From: Ustulina deusta
Lineage: Eukaryota; Ascomycota; Sordariomycetes; Xylariales; Xylariaceae
Direction: 5' to 3'
Assembly (NCBI GenBank): GCA_023159155.1
Contig: JAJNNX010000027.1
Location: 310,001 to 374,000, forward strand
Length of the DNA stretch: 64,000 nt
The notes below the pieces were generated by a model that searched no databases, was not told the DNA's origin, and was given only the letters and a program-made list of their open reading frames with translations. This document shows positions 12,195-23,815 of the stretch, one piece after another (the first letter of the stretch is position 1; each line of letters opens with the position of its first letter). The position numbers and the translations under genes are program-made.

Positions 12195-13716
12195 TTAATT
12201 GGCCGGTTTTTGGTTCTTCAGCTCACCGAGTCGAGAGTACAGCATGTAGAGTGCCATCCGATTGCACTCTTCCGTTCCTGTGATCGTCACAAGTCGCTCA
12301 TTACTATTGTCTTGAGGTTCGTTGATTTTAATCACACTGCCACTGATCGTTCGTATTTCATTGATCTTGGAACCTCCCTTGCCAATAATGGCACCGACCA
12401 TGTCGTTTGGAATAAAAATCTGTTGAGTCAGCGGTGTACCTGCCATACCACCTTGCATAGGTTGAGCTGGAGGGCCACCATGATGCTGAGGACCAGCAAC
12501 ATGACCAGCTTGATGGGGTGGCATGTGCGGGGCGGCGCCATATCCTCCGGCCTGAGGTTGATAGTGCATGGGAACGTTGGGGCCGGGATGGGGGGCTGGC
12601 GCATGCGGATTATACGGCTGGGCATACGGCGCGGGAGGGTAGTGTTGGGATCGAGGATCTGGACGTCTTCCGTAGTTTTCGCGGTGACCATAGTTACCTC
12701 CAGCTGGCTGTGGACTGTATGGAATTACCTGCATTCCTCCGGGCACAGCGCCAGCCGGGCCGCCACTTCGGGTTGCATAGGCTGAGGCAGCCGGACCTCC
12801 AAATCGTTCGTTCAGTTGTTCGAGAAGCGTGCTACCCACGTAGTAAGTCGCAATATGCACAGCATCTGCCACCCCCATCACAACGAGGGAGCGTTCACTA
12901 GACAGGGGAAGGCAAGAATCTGAGGCATTAAGCCGAGCACCTGAGGCGTCTTGAATCTCACGAATACGTACACCACCTTTGCCGATGATTGATCCGATTA
13001 GCACATGTGGAATCAAGAGGCGTAGTGGATATGTCTTCGACTGGGCACTCGAAGGTTCATCCAGAGGCTCATTGTTCAAAGTGCGGATAATCAAGCCAAA
13101 TGCCTATGGAGCGTCAGTTGAACAGTAATAAAAGAACCCCCAAAAAGCAACGCAAACCTACCTTGGCAACAGCATCGACAACACCGCTAACGGTCAGAAT
13201 TCGCTCTACAGCACCCTTCTGGTAGTCACTGACAGTGCATTTGGCACCTGATAATCTTCGGATATTGGAAACATTCTCACCACCCTTGCCAATAATAGTG
13301 GCAGCCTCTGGGCTTGAGATCACAGCTCTCACGTGGATCCAGGCGGTCTCATCCGCAGCGTTGGCCGGAGTTGCGGTGGGTACTGCTGCCGTACCAGTCA
13401 CAACAGCAGGAGCAGGGGTGGCTACACCAGCCTTGGAATCATTGGCATCACCCACAATAGTATCGCCCTGATCGTCTTTGACTCCAGGCTTATCGTGAGT
13501 AGCTGTTTTGGATGTGCCGTTGGCTTCCGCTGGGGCTGGCACACTATCGCCATTACTCTCGGCAACCTTAGGTGGTTCTTCGTCATGGTCGGCATGAATG
13601 ACCTTGTCGAGTGCTGGTCGTTTGGCCTCGGGTTGGTCGTTGGATCGAGAAGGCGAAGACGCGTCCTCAAGCGGACGCTTCGCTGGGTTGGTCGGCTGAG
13701 TTGGAGAAGCAGACAT
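12195..13716 (-). CDS. Three-KH-domain RNA-binding protein (PCBP/Hek2/Rnc1-like)
   Basis: Binds single-stranded RNA through KH domains; relatives control mRNA stability, localisation or translation. Two exons (13162-13716 and 12195-13103) are joined by a 58-bp phase-0 intron that interrupts the end of KH1 (DAVAK, then AFGLIIRTL). The product is 487 residues. Each KH domain shows the signature loop: TIIGKGGENV in KH1 (about 122-190), SIIGKGGVRI in KH2 (about 208-280) and AIIGKGGSKI in KH3 (about 415-482). The N-terminus is a low-complexity acidic/Ala region. KH2 and KH3 are separated by a His/Pro/Gly/Gln-rich disordered linker. This two-plus-one arrangement matches the PCBP/Hek2/Pbp2 group. 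The particular yeast orthologue is uncertain. Confidence 0.9.
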
Positions 13717-15604
13717 TTTGTCCTAAAATCGCTGAAGAGATTGTCACACGAGGATTCAATGTGAGATATGCCTTAATATTGCCGAAATCTTGATTGAATT
13801 TGATTATCGAATCTTGCTTATCTACACCTTGAAGGTTTTTCCTAGGAAAACGTGCAGGTGTAAGGGCTCGGGGCGGAATGCAAGCGGTGAGGCACAGTAG
13901 GCAGGTGAAGGCTTTTGTACGTGATCTGAGGGTCGGGTCGAGATGGATGCGGCAAGGTCGATGTGAAGACAACAGTGTCGGTGCCGCCAGGTCAGGTCAG
14001 GTCAGGTCGGGCAATGACGACGGAGATTGGGAGACGTGCAAATCTCGCTGGATTCAGCCGTTCGCAGGGTAAGCGATAAGGGTTGAGGAGTGGTGTTGAA
14101 TGCCTGGCAAGCGGCAAGACTGCAGGCGTTGCGGTGGTTTGAGAGTGGGAGGCAGAGTAGAGAGTAGATGCGCGAGGCGGATAACACAAGCGAAACACAA
14201 GCGAGGCTGGTGGATGAGAAGGGAGGCAACCAGACAGGCAGAGACGGACAGTGACGGCCCCAGAGTCTTGCCGTGTAGATGCGGTGTGGTTGTGATGGTG
14301 GTGAGAGCGGGCAGTGTGGAGGTGAACGATGGTGCGGGCGAGAGTAGAACTTGACGAGGTGAAGTTGTCCTCAAACCTTGGCTCTGTCAGGCAGACCAGA
14401 GCAGAACAGCCGCAAGCAACTGCAAGCTGCCGATTGCTCTTTCTTTTTCTACGTCTACTCCTTCCTAACAGCTGTTGAGCACGTATCCCGCCTTCCCTGA
14501 TGGCAGTTGCGACAGGCGATTGCTAGTATTGAATCAGAGATGATGGATGAACACTGTCGTGGCCTCGTCTCTTTGTGGAGATTTGTTGAATGAGGTTGGA
14601 AGGTTGAGTGAGCAGAGTTCTGCCGAAGAGCTAGGGATGGTAGTAGCTTCCTGAGATCTACGTATACCTACTTAGTACCTACCTTGTCTCTTTGTCACAG
14701 TGTAGATCTGTACAGTTCCCGTACAGTACAACACACTAGTGTACAGCAGAGACACGAACGAGTCAGCACCCTAGAGACAAGAGATCACCTGTAACTAGGT
14801 AGGTTTCTTACTTTCACTGCATCGGAAGAAATACATGTATGAAGAGAAAATTATTCGGAAGGGGATGCCCCTAATCTAGTATACCTACTCTAACTTTGTT
14901 TTATCATAAAGAGAAACGGGGAGTCGCGTTTGTTGCTCTCTCATGAGGGAAGATGTACCGGAAACAGTACAGGACAGCGCGCACGGTCGGACAATAATAA
15001 GTCCCACAAGTATCATCCAATGGGTATAGAGATCTTGTACCCACTTTCCGCCACCTACCTACCCAGTGTACCTAGGTCAGTCTCTGGGGAGTCCGAGCGG
15101 TCGTGCACAGGTGGGTACTAATTGACACTGTGAGTGCGATCTGATATGCACTGTCTTGGAAATTTCCTGTAGGCAGTGCCCTAGGCATGACTCTGCGAGC
15201 TTGTCCCGACTGCAGACCTGTAGTGTACACTAGCTAGGTCAATTTTACTGTGTAAGTTCAAGGCAGTCTATACAGTGCATATGTCAAGACACTTGCCGCA
15301 ATTTGGGGAATGCAAGTTCAGCTCGAAGTAGAATACGAAGCATTCAATTTGCCGCGAAGGTTGAAGAAAAAGAGCCATCACGTCTGAGAATACCGAGTGT
15401 TGCTGTGTAATAATATCGCACCACAGCTTGTGCATTTGCTGTATGCAGCAGTAACGGCTCGGGCAAGTTGTTATTACTTCGACCTGAAGCTCATCAATCA
15501 GACGAGGCAGCCCAACATTTGCCGCCGTCATCATCGCGTTCGTTTGTATTGATCGATACGGCCTGGGCACTCTAACCCCTTGCCATGACTCTAAGACGAT
15601 AACC
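13717..15604. other. Divergent promoter region, 1.9 kb
   Basis: This separates the minus-strand KH-protein gene from the plus-strand coiled-coil gene. It includes a short GGTCA tandem repeat at about 13,989-14,010 (four units) and several TACCTA/TAGGTA-type motifs at 14,650-15,110. Purine strand bias over 13,870-14,350 suits a long 5' UTR of the KH gene. No gene seen. Confidence 0.5.
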
Positions 15605-16670
15605 ATGGCCGGGTCAATACATGAGACGCCCCAGATCAACGATTCTGATGTGTTTCATGCTAGGAACCTTGAACAGACCCTGCAAGAACTTCAAGACATG
15701 GTTAGAGAGCATGAAGATGCATTGAACAAAGTAAGAGCCATTCATTTCCCTTGCGGTTTGCGTCACACCACAAGCTGACGGGACACAGTTACGTGCTTCT
15801 CCGACCGTGGGTCGCGAGGGTCAAAGTCTCCCTGCAACGGCGCCATTTGATATTATGAAGACGGCGTATGATGAGTTGGCATCCTCAACGCCATACCTGC
15901 CATTCCCCGATTCTGCTCTGCCTGCCCTGGTCGCACTCCGCAGAACCCACCGAACTGTGGAAGAGACGAAGGCGTATTTGTCAACTCAGAATGAGTCTGT
16001 TGAAGATACGAAAAAGAAGCTAGAGCTTGCAAAGGTAGATTTCAGTAATCAACAGGCTCTGGCCCACAGCCTTCGAGGTCGCATCCAGGCACTACAGGAC
16101 GGTTTAGAGACTCGCATGGATATGGGGCCCGAGGACATTGCACGCGAAAAGATTGATGCGCTGAAACAGAAGAAGAAAACGTACAGCAGGGAAACGAGCA
16201 AGCTACTTAAATCACTAAGGGGGTTTATTGATAACCATCTCGCCGCGATGCTCGCTGCCGAGGAGCTCGGTGGCCCAGTTGTTGGTGATATGATGGACAT
16301 CGACGAGCAGGATTTAGTGGCAGGATTCAATTCCCAGGGACGGGTTAAACCTGCAAAAGCAAAACCAGAGGACGACAAACGGCAAAGACGCATTGACGAG
16401 ATATGGGGTCCTCGTGAGGGAGAGGAAGGCCGTGGTGAGAGGCACGACAGGGACGAGATCACAGCGGCAGGCCAGGAGATGCGAGATCTAACAGAACAGC
16501 TGCTCAATAGTCTCTCGCAGTCCGAAGGCGACAGCTCGGCTGCCTATGTCTATCTCCCTAAAGAGTCTGCGGCAGCAAGATTTCTCGTGCGAGCCAAAGT
16601 CGCGCAATTTCATCCAAAAGACTCAAGCAGGCTACGACTAATAGATTTTGGTAGAGAATTAGATGACTAA
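15605..16670 (+). CDS. Coiled-coil protein, probable CENP-K-like kinetochore subunit
   Basis: Two exons (15605-15730 and 15789-16670) with a 58-bp phase-0 intron give 335 residues. The middle of the protein (about 100-200) is strongly helical and charged, with coiled-coil heptads and a K-rich stretch (DALKQKKKTYSRETSKLL). It is followed by a conserved-looking segment (FIDNHLAAMLAAEELGGP, then MMDIDEQDL). A basic/acidic linker and a C-terminal helical region follow (RFLVRAKVAQFHPKDSSRL). From memory this resembles fungal proteins labelled centromere protein Cenp-K (inner kinetochore CCAN/Sim4 complex). I cannot confirm that without a profile search, so the assignment is tentative; that it is a real coding gene is firm. 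Confidence 0.6.
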
Positions 16671-17212
16671 AAGGGCCTCGATAGCTCGATAGACACCCCA
16701 TCGAGGAGAACCACGTCTTTGATCAGTTCCAAGCCGGCACCTCCCTGATAGCTGCCATGCTGTGATGCATTTCGGCCCTGTTACCAATCTGTATAACCTC
16801 GATTCATTGTAAGTCAGAAGGACGTCGAGAATCTGTGAACGTGAAGGACACTGCTACTCTATGCGCTCTTGTACAACGCACTGGATGAACGTCGCCTGGA
16901 ATTACCGAGGATGGGTCAGTTACACCACGGGTCGTCTGCCGTGAAGTCTATTCGCCAATCGATTCGTCAATTCCTTTTTGGCACCCCACCTACCCCGGGT
17001 CTCATCAACGCGTCTCACGCGCATTCACTCGACTGCCCAGATAGTGTAGACCAACTCCCAAGTTCCCACCGCCAATTCCCCCACTCTCTCAATCTTTCCG
17101 ACACCGCAAGTCCTCCTACCCACCACACTTCCAATTAAGCCCACATACAGAACCTCAGACACCAAAAACTCCAATTCGCCAGAAACATCCTCCCAGAGCC
17201 AGTATTCATAAC
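16671..17212. other. Intergenic, promoter of dUTPase
   Basis: About 540 bp. The segment just before the dUTPase start is pyrimidine-rich on the plus strand, as is usual for fungal promoters and 5' UTRs. It contains the ACGCGT site listed separately. Confidence 0.5.
17008..17013. promoter_or_regulatory. ACGCGT, MCB-type site upstream of dUTPase
   Basis: The palindrome ACGCGT lies 200 bp upstream of the dUTPase ATG. In yeasts this is the core of the MluI cell-cycle box bound by MBF, which activates S-phase genes. Function here is inferred. Confidence 0.4.
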
Positions 17213-17899
17213 ATGACCACCGACTCCGTCGCCTCCCCTCCAAACTCACCCCCACCCAAAAGAGTCAAGACCGACAGTGCCAACTCCATCACAAGCACCA
17301 TGGCCGAGAACAACGCCGCCAGCGTTCCCGTTCCCCAACTCGAGCAGTCCCCGCCACTGCTAATCAAGAAGCTATCCGAGAAGGCCCGTCTGCCCACCCG
17401 CGGCAGCGCCTTCGCCGCAGGCTACGACATGTACGCCTCGCAGGCGGCGACGGTGCCAGCCCGAGGCAAGGTGCTCGTGGACACCGATATCGCCATAGCC
17501 GTACCAGCAGGAACCTGTACGTGACGTCCCGACCAACCCTCTCTGAGCCCATCACCATCATCATCATCCTCGGCCAACGGGCAGAAAACGAGGTGACTCT
17601 CGAGCGCAGACGCAAACTAACGAGACCAAACAAAAACAGACGGCCGCATCGCGCCCCGCTCCGGCCTCGCCTCCAAGCACTCGATCCAGACGGGCGCGGG
17701 CGTCATCGACGCCGACTACCGCGGGCAGGTGAAGATCCTGCTCTTCAACCACGGCGACGCCGACTACGCCATCGCCGAGGGCGACCGCATCGCGCAGCTG
17801 GTCATCGAGCGCATCTACACGCCCGACGTGGTCGAGGTCGCCGAGCTGGACGCGAGCGTGCGCGGCGCCGGCGGCTTCGGCAGCACGGGGGCGAACTAA
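17213..17899 (+). CDS. DUT1: Deoxyuridine 5'-triphosphate nucleotidohydrolase (dUTPase)
   Basis: Hydrolyses dUTP to dUMP and pyrophosphate, keeping uracil out of DNA and supplying the precursor of dTMP. Two exons (17213-17516 and 17640-17899) with a 123-bp intron give 187 residues; a CTAAC branch site lies near 17,617. All five motifs of the trimeric family are present: AGYDMYA (motif 1), [10 protein letters not shown] (2), [13 protein letters not shown] (3), [10 protein letters not shown] (4) and [10 protein letters not shown] (5). The intron falls just before motif 2 (AGT, then YGRIAP). The N-terminus is extended, with a basic PPPKRVK patch that could act as a nuclear signal, and a second Met occurs at about residue 30. 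Identification is secure. Confidence 0.97.
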
Positions 17900-18857
17900 G
17901 GAACTAGGAACTAGGAAGGAGGGCTGTCCACCACCACCACCACAAACAAATCCCATGTAACCAAAAACGAAACAGCGGCGTCTTGGCAACGGCGAAGAAT
18001 TAAAAAAATGGTGGTGATGATGACGATAAAGATGCGGACAACAGAGACCCGGTGCGTCTCTGTTCGGTAGACACCACTGACGACTGTAGCGACTTGTTCC
18101 AGCTTTATCACGCTCGATATGGATGAGGAGAGCGTCGTGGTGTTGAAATTGGACACCAAAAAAAAACCCCCCCCCGATAAGACAAAAGGGAGTATACAGA
18201 TATTTAGCAGGGAGCCCGAAACGACCCTTCTGATCACCTGCTTTCTATGTCTGCTCCTTCGATGTCTCTAGCGGTATAAAGGATATCCTATTTTGAAGAC
18301 TTCGATAGAGCGGAAGGGAGCATCATACATGGCGCATTGTCAGTACCGATGTTGGCATACTAGAGGTTCGTGTTGGGATAGTTGCATTACAAGAGCAGTA
18401 CCTAGGTAGCCTTTTACCTTGGAATACGACCTATAGGATGCCAGAATAGACCACAACCCATATGAATTAACTCACCAATAAAAGACTAGTACTGCATTCA
18501 GTGTGTATGTATGTGTGGATACGAACTAACATTTCTCTGATCTTGTTCTATTCTGGTATTGTCTCCAAATATCATCATATGCTCTATGCTAGATATGATA
18601 TTTCCGTAACGCTTGTGAGAAATCCAAAGATCTGTCTTGAACTTCCAAGTTTCCCGCCTACACGATGCTATGCAGGATGCTTAAAAACCGAGTGCTTGCT
18701 TGCTTGCTTGCTCCCTGATTAGCTTCTTCCAATCCCTGTCTATTTCGGCCGCTTGGATTTGCGGAAATGAACATAATGACTGTTCGAAGGCGATACAACT
18801 GCTCTGAACACGCAAGTGGAGATTCAACCTTCAACCAATATTACTACTTCGTCGGGT
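17900..18857. other. Intergenic, convergent, 960 bp
   Basis: This lies between the 3' ends of dUTPase and pyridoxal kinase. It holds a run of about nine A followed by about nine C near 18,159-18,177, a perfect TACCTAGGTA palindrome at 18,399-18,408 and a short GCTT repeat near 18,693-18,712. No gene seen. Confidence 0.5.
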
Positions 18858-20265
18858 TCACATCTTCTCGGCGCGGTATTCTATAGTTGGCACCCTCAGA
18901 CACCCCAGATTCCGTGTGAGCTTGAGCTCCGCGGCCTGAGACTTGAGGAGATGCATTGTCTCTCCATCCGCGCGGACAGCCTCCTCACTCACACCCCTTC
19001 GTGTCGCGAGTCGCGTGATGGCTGTCGAGAGGTTAAAGGGCATCTGTTCACACGTTCGCTCCAACACTTCGTGCATGCTCGCCAGGACTTTCTCGGCCGC
19101 GCGGGCGAGGGGTAGGTCTGTTGGCGCGACATCGTCGGGGCTCAGCCAGGATGCCGTGTGCCGTGTACTGTCGGTGGCAGAGTAAGTAACGGCCTCCCGC
19201 ATACGCACTACCATGAGCGCCGCGAACATGTCACCCGTGCCGCTGAAGTAGGCATTTAAGACAGGGAATTGGATCGTAAAGAGGCGGGGCTTGCGGTCTG
19301 AGGTGCGGGTCGAGCCTACGACGGACATAGTGGATGTGATAGGAGGTTGCGACTGCGTAGGTGACGCTGGGCGTGTTGAGGATGGCGTCTGGGAGGCACT
19401 ACGTATGGGCAGCGAGACGGACGTTATTACGATGTGCGGTAGGTTGTATGTGTCGTGCAAGACTTCGATGGCGCGCTCGAGGGACGCGGAATCTGTGATC
19501 TTGACACCCGATAAAAGCCTATACACCGCGCGGATATGCCAGGTTAGCGCCTAGCTTTCGACAGAGGGGGCTTGGAAAGAAAAGGGGATGGAAAGACGCA
19601 CTCGGCCTCGAATTGGTTGGGCAGGATTAAATCTGCGTGGTGAATGAGGCTTTGATAGGCAGGGACTACGTCCTCTGCAACGTATATCTTGCCATTGTCG
19701 CCCATGACGGGGTCGAGCACCCAGAAGAAGCTGCCTGGTTTCGACGCAGCGCCCGCCTTGAGCTCCTTCGCTATCCGGCCGACGGCCTCGACGCCCGCGG
19801 CACCAGGCACGTATCCTGACAGCATCATGTCGAAGCTGTCTAGGTGGGATTGCTTGAGCCCATCCCAGAGATCCGTGATCTCTTGCGCCGCAAGTTTTGT
19901 GCCCTTGGTTCGCCCATACCCTGTGTGGTTACCTATGCACCATGTCAGGTTGAAGCTACTTCGAATAATACCAGCAGGGAGGAGAGCAGGCCTACTGAAC
20001 TGCACTGTATTCAGGGCAGCCGCATCACAGCCCAGTGACTGCAGTACGAACACTGCGATCTTGTTTCCTACATGCCTACCCAGGGAACCTGGTCAGCACG
20101 GCAGAGCACGGAAGAAGAAGAGCCGGTGGTATGAGACTCACCCTGAGACAACCTTCACGGGAGAGTTAGTCGTGGATTGAAATAGGTGCTGGAGGACAGT
20201 TTTCCTACATGACTGGCAACGGCCAGGACGCTCGTCTCTGGCACCGGTGGCTGTGCCGGATTCAT
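18858..20265 (-). CDS. BUD16: Pyridoxal kinase
   Basis: Phosphorylates pyridoxal, pyridoxine or pyridoxamine with ATP to make the PLP cofactor, in the cytosol. Five exons: 20209-20265, 20142-20152 (only 11 nt), 19996-20075, 19602-19932 and 18858-19518. The total is 379 residues and every junction keeps phase. The start MNPAQPPVPETSVLAVASH aligns with the family N-terminus. Exon 2 adds VVSG, and exon 3 gives HVGNKIAVFVLQSLG, then NTVQFSNHTGYGR. Together these rebuild the substrate-site block that reads SHVxxGYVGN in relatives. Further markers are VLDPVMGDNGKIYV, LILPNQFEAELLSG and the ATP-site SGTGDMFAAL. Introns are 56, 66, 63 and 83 bp; the first has the branch site gactaac. The family call is secure. 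Confidence 0.93.
20142..20152 (-). other. BUD16: 11-nt microexon of pyridoxal kinase
   Basis: The 11-nt exon GTTGTCTCAGG sits between a 56-bp intron (20153-20208, ending gtgaag) and a 66-bp intron (20076-20141, starting gtgagt). It encodes V-V-S and the first two bases of a Gly codon. Without it the conserved SHVxxG block cannot be rebuilt in frame. Confidence 0.8.
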
Positions 20266-22060
20266 CGGAGAGTACCGCTCTCAAGAGGATCGACTTTCTT
20301 AAGATACGAAGGCCAGGAGGGTAGAACAAAGAGAAGATAGGAATAAGGTCGGAAAACGGGCTACCTCGGATTTTCTGTAGCCATGTATATATGGAAAGGA
20401 ACCTACCCGAAATACAAATGACAAACCAAGCGCTTCGGCAAAACGTCCTGTAAGCCGGCTCGGTAACAAAGGATTGTCTTCCGAAGGTGAGTGACTCGTG
20501 GCTCGTGACTTGTCTAGATAGAAGCCGCCTGCATCGGCGCTAGCGGTGTTGCAGGAACCGGGAGAGAGATAGAGATTGCCCCGCACTAAGCCCTTTCTGT
20601 AACACACGCACCGCCTAAACTACCTCGTTGTAATGCACCGAAAGTCTTGGCTGAACTATGCCGGTCTTATATCAATCAATCAATCCCGCCTATACAGTCC
20701 GTTCAATGATAAGATATTTTCAGAAAGTACCTACCCGAGGTACTACAATGCCTAAATTTATTATGTACTTTATGACGTATTGACGTATTAACATTTCTGT
20801 ATGTTAAGCGCTTTCTTTTACTTTAAACGTGCGAGGAAATCCCGGCTGACTTATCAACAACCGTTTAAGAAAATGACGACATAAGAGTAAGATGGCACTG
20901 TACAATTTTTAAGTAGAGAGCAGGAATAGGAAGGTGTTACGGCTAAAGAGTGAAAACGAAAGCGAGAAAGAAGCGGCAGACTGAGAGACGTGCATCTTTG
21001 ACTAAGGATGTGGCCATGGGTCGATATGGGCGATGCCTGAGAACACCGTGATAGCCAAGTTGATCGACGTGCACGATGACCTCAAGCGACGACAAGAGCA
21101 TGTTAGGGACCGCCGTTTTATTGATTGAATATATAGTCACTGAGGAAAGGCATAAGGAGGTACTTACTTTTAAACAGGCTTCTTTTACCAGACTTATTAT
21201 CTCGTAAAAATAATGGAGAGATCTTTAAGGCTTGATGTTTAGCTGATCCTAAAATTAAGTATATATGCTACTCAAACCGTTAGATAATTATAGCTTGCTG
21301 AAGATAATAAAGAGAATATTGTAGGAATAATCATAAAAACTCCAAATATATTCAAAAAAAAAAAAGCTTCTCTTTGGAATCAAACATATACCTAGTCTTT
21401 AATGCAGGGCACGCTACTCTGTATACATCCTTACCCTTTGACCAACGCTGATTTTTAAACGCTCGCAGCTAATTTTACTTATACGCTCCTTAAGGTAAGA
21501 ACCTTAATGTATGTAAATCTAACTACCGTAATACTGCAAACCGTAAGGAGCCTAGCCGTGAGATGCGATGTGACAATCATGAGTCGACATTTTTTTGCGT
21601 GCCCGACATTAGAGGTACCATCTTTAACCCCCGATTTGTTTGCAGTATAGAAAATAGTAAAACCTACAACCTCGGTACCCAACCTACTACCGTCCTGATG
21701 TGCACAAAAATGTCCACAACAGAACCTTACGTGGGCTAGACAGAGTGGAGATGTTACTCGATGACGTTACACCTTGGTAGTAAGGTAGCTGTGCTTTCCT
21801 GTATCAAAATTTAGGTACACTAATGTGCTCGCTTAACTGCAACAAGTGATGTTCTCTGAGTTCATCTGTTGCGCCCCTGAAAACTTCCTTCAGCAAGCAC
21901 CAAACGAGCAACACCAATGAGGAACACCAACGAGGCGCCTACCTAGTAGCTGTGCTGTAGTATCCTGTCCTCACATAACTCTACCTTCTTCGCTTACGTC
22001 TCATGTTGGTATAGTGTCTATCGTGGGGGTCATCATTGCGTATTGTCATCTAAAAACTCT
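20266..22060. other. Intergenic, 1.8 kb, with mildly AT-rich patch
   Basis: This holds the promoter of pyridoxal kinase (left part) and the 3' region of PCNA (right part). The stretch at about 20,700-21,700 is AT-richer than its surroundings, with long A runs near 21,355, but far less so than the RIP blocks. No reading frame with an ATG and a recognisable domain was found. Confidence 0.5.
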
Positions 22061-23011
22061 TTACTCCTCATCTCCGATCTATGGTCTTTAGTTAGTATGG
22101 AACGATGCACGGAAAATGATATGTGACGAACCTTGGGTGCTAGATAGAAACGCAAGAAACTGGTGCCTGTTATCAGATATTCCACCAAGAGAGGCACTTC
22201 GTTAGAGAGACAGATCTTGACTCTATCTGACAGGGGTTGCGCTTTGCAGAAGTTGACGAGGTACTTCAGGGAGAAGGTCAGGGCAACGGGCTCAGTGAGT
22301 TCAATGTCCACATTCAGGTGTTCCTTCTCGACATTTTGGTAGTTTCGTAGAGTAACAGCACCGTTGCCGATATCACCGGCACAAGAGAACTTGATACCCT
22401 CCTTGGTGGCCTCAATCGTGACTGTCTATGGTTAGGACTATGTGGGAGCAGGCGCAGTGACAGCCACAACTTACCAGATTCCGACATGGCCTGTAAATCT
22501 GTGCAAATGCGCTTGAATTCAGCCGAAGGCATGGTCACCGTGGCGGCGTACTCGGTATCGGGGATGCCCAGGTGCTCCTGGTCGATGTCCATAAGCTTGA
22601 GGTCATATTCGCTAATGCGATCGGCTGTGCTGCTTTCGAAGGTGATGTTTAATGAGTCGGGCGTGTCTTCGGCCTTGAGCGTCACCAGATCATCGTTCTG
22701 GAGGGCACGCAGAACCTTGGTAAGCGAGACAAGATTGACACCCAAGGCAATGTTTCGGTCGCATCGGTAGGGTTCGAATGATTCGGCCTTGAGCATCATG
22801 GACACGAGGGCGACGTGGGAGTTGTCCATGGCCTGCAGCGCGATGCCCGAGTCGTTGCAGTCGAAGTTGCAGTCCTGCACCAGATCCTTGATGGCATCCA
22901 CCACCTACGATAGTTAGTTCGATCTGAGCGCATAGCGATGTATCCTGCAACATGAGTTAGGCTTCTTACCTTCTTTAGGACCATCGACTGGCTGAGTCTG
23001 GCTTCCAACAT
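22061..23011 (-). CDS. POL30: Proliferating cell nuclear antigen (PCNA sliding clamp)
   Basis: Ring-shaped processivity factor for DNA polymerases delta and epsilon; acts in the nucleus in replication and repair. Four exons: 22970-23011, 22475-22904, 22132-22421 and 22061-22078, with introns of 65, 53 and 53 bp. They give 259 residues, within the very constant family length. The start [14 protein letters not shown], the DNA-contact block [13 protein letters not shown], the interdomain segment LGIPDTEY and the end APKIGDEE are canonical. The last exon is only 18 bp and supplies IGDEE. The ubiquitin/SUMO-acceptor lysine (K164 in yeast and human) is retained in [11 protein letters not shown]. 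Upstream ACGCGT and CGCGAAA sites suggest G1/S control. Confidence 0.97.
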
Positions 23012-23271
23012 CTTGATAGTGGGCGGTTAGTCGAGCAGATGAGACAAAACAATTGATTCTCCTAAGATTGGCCGCGAAGAGTACCGAGAACGGACAGAGT
23101 ACAGTGAGACTTGTTTGTGCGATGTGGTTATGCTCAGACGGGATGTGTGGTAGTTATGGTTGTGGATGTGTGGGCAGTTGCAGGTGGGATGCGATGAGAA
23201 TTATTAGGTAGGTAGATATCTACTATCTAGGTAACTGGGTACCTAGGTTAGCACTTGCTGCGCGTGGGCCG

Positions 23272-23277
23272 ACGCGT
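23272..23277. promoter_or_regulatory. ACGCGT, MCB-type site upstream of PCNA
   Basis: ACGCGT, within the 8-bp palindrome GACGCGTC, lies about 260 bp upstream of the PCNA start codon. In yeast the PCNA gene is a classic MBF target through such boxes. Activity here is inferred. Confidence 0.45.
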
Positions 23278-23301
23278 CGGTGCCGGGGTTTTAATGGCAA
23301 G

Positions 23302-23309
23302 TCGCGAAA
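23302..23309. promoter_or_regulatory. TCGCGAAA, SCB-like site upstream of PCNA
   Basis: TCGCGAAA resembles the SBF/SCB core (CRCGAAA) and lies 25 bp further from PCNA than the ACGCGT site. The pairing supports G1/S regulation but is short and unproven. Confidence 0.35.
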
Positions 23310-23815
23310 GTCGCGCGAACTTTTCTCTAGCACCTGCATGCAGCTGCACGTTCACTCTCTACCTACCTAGTAGATAGAGTTTTATCTAGGTATCTTATGG
23401 TAGGTATCGGTAGGTTTCCGTCCACGACTAGATAGACTAGCTCTTGTACCTGACCAAGCCAGAGAAGACACACTTTAGCTGTTGAATTTTTATCATCGCA
23501 TAGGCAGGAGAATAGCTTGAAACGTAGGTATCTACAATTTTATTTTTGTTCGGTGTTATATATACAGCCTACATTTATAATACAGAAGAGACATGATATT
23601 TTTTTAAACGATCGTGCAGTCCAGCCAAATCTAAGCAGTTTTCCGTGGCTAGTTCCCCAAACTCCTGGTACTCGTTGCGCCAAAAGCGAGGCGCGATATC
23701 GCCCTCATACGAATGAGCCAGTCTATACCCAAATGCGCCCAACGTGATCGAGTCATTACGTATTCATCACATGTGTTAGTATTATGACCAGCGGCCGGGT
23801 ATCTGCATCCAGGTC

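Larger units (their letters stand above)
23012..23815. other. PCNA promoter and convergent spacer
   Basis: About 800 bp. The PCNA-proximal half contains TACCTAGGT-type motifs (23,205-23,250 and 23,360-23,420) and the cell-cycle sites listed separately. The remainder is the 3' region downstream of the vezatin-like gene. No gene seen. Confidence 0.5.

Noticed and set aside
4899..20265. Possible functional linkage of pyridoxal kinase with the PLP-dependent decarboxylase
   Set aside because: They are 12 kb apart with five unrelated genes between; cofactor sharing alone is not evidence of a cluster.
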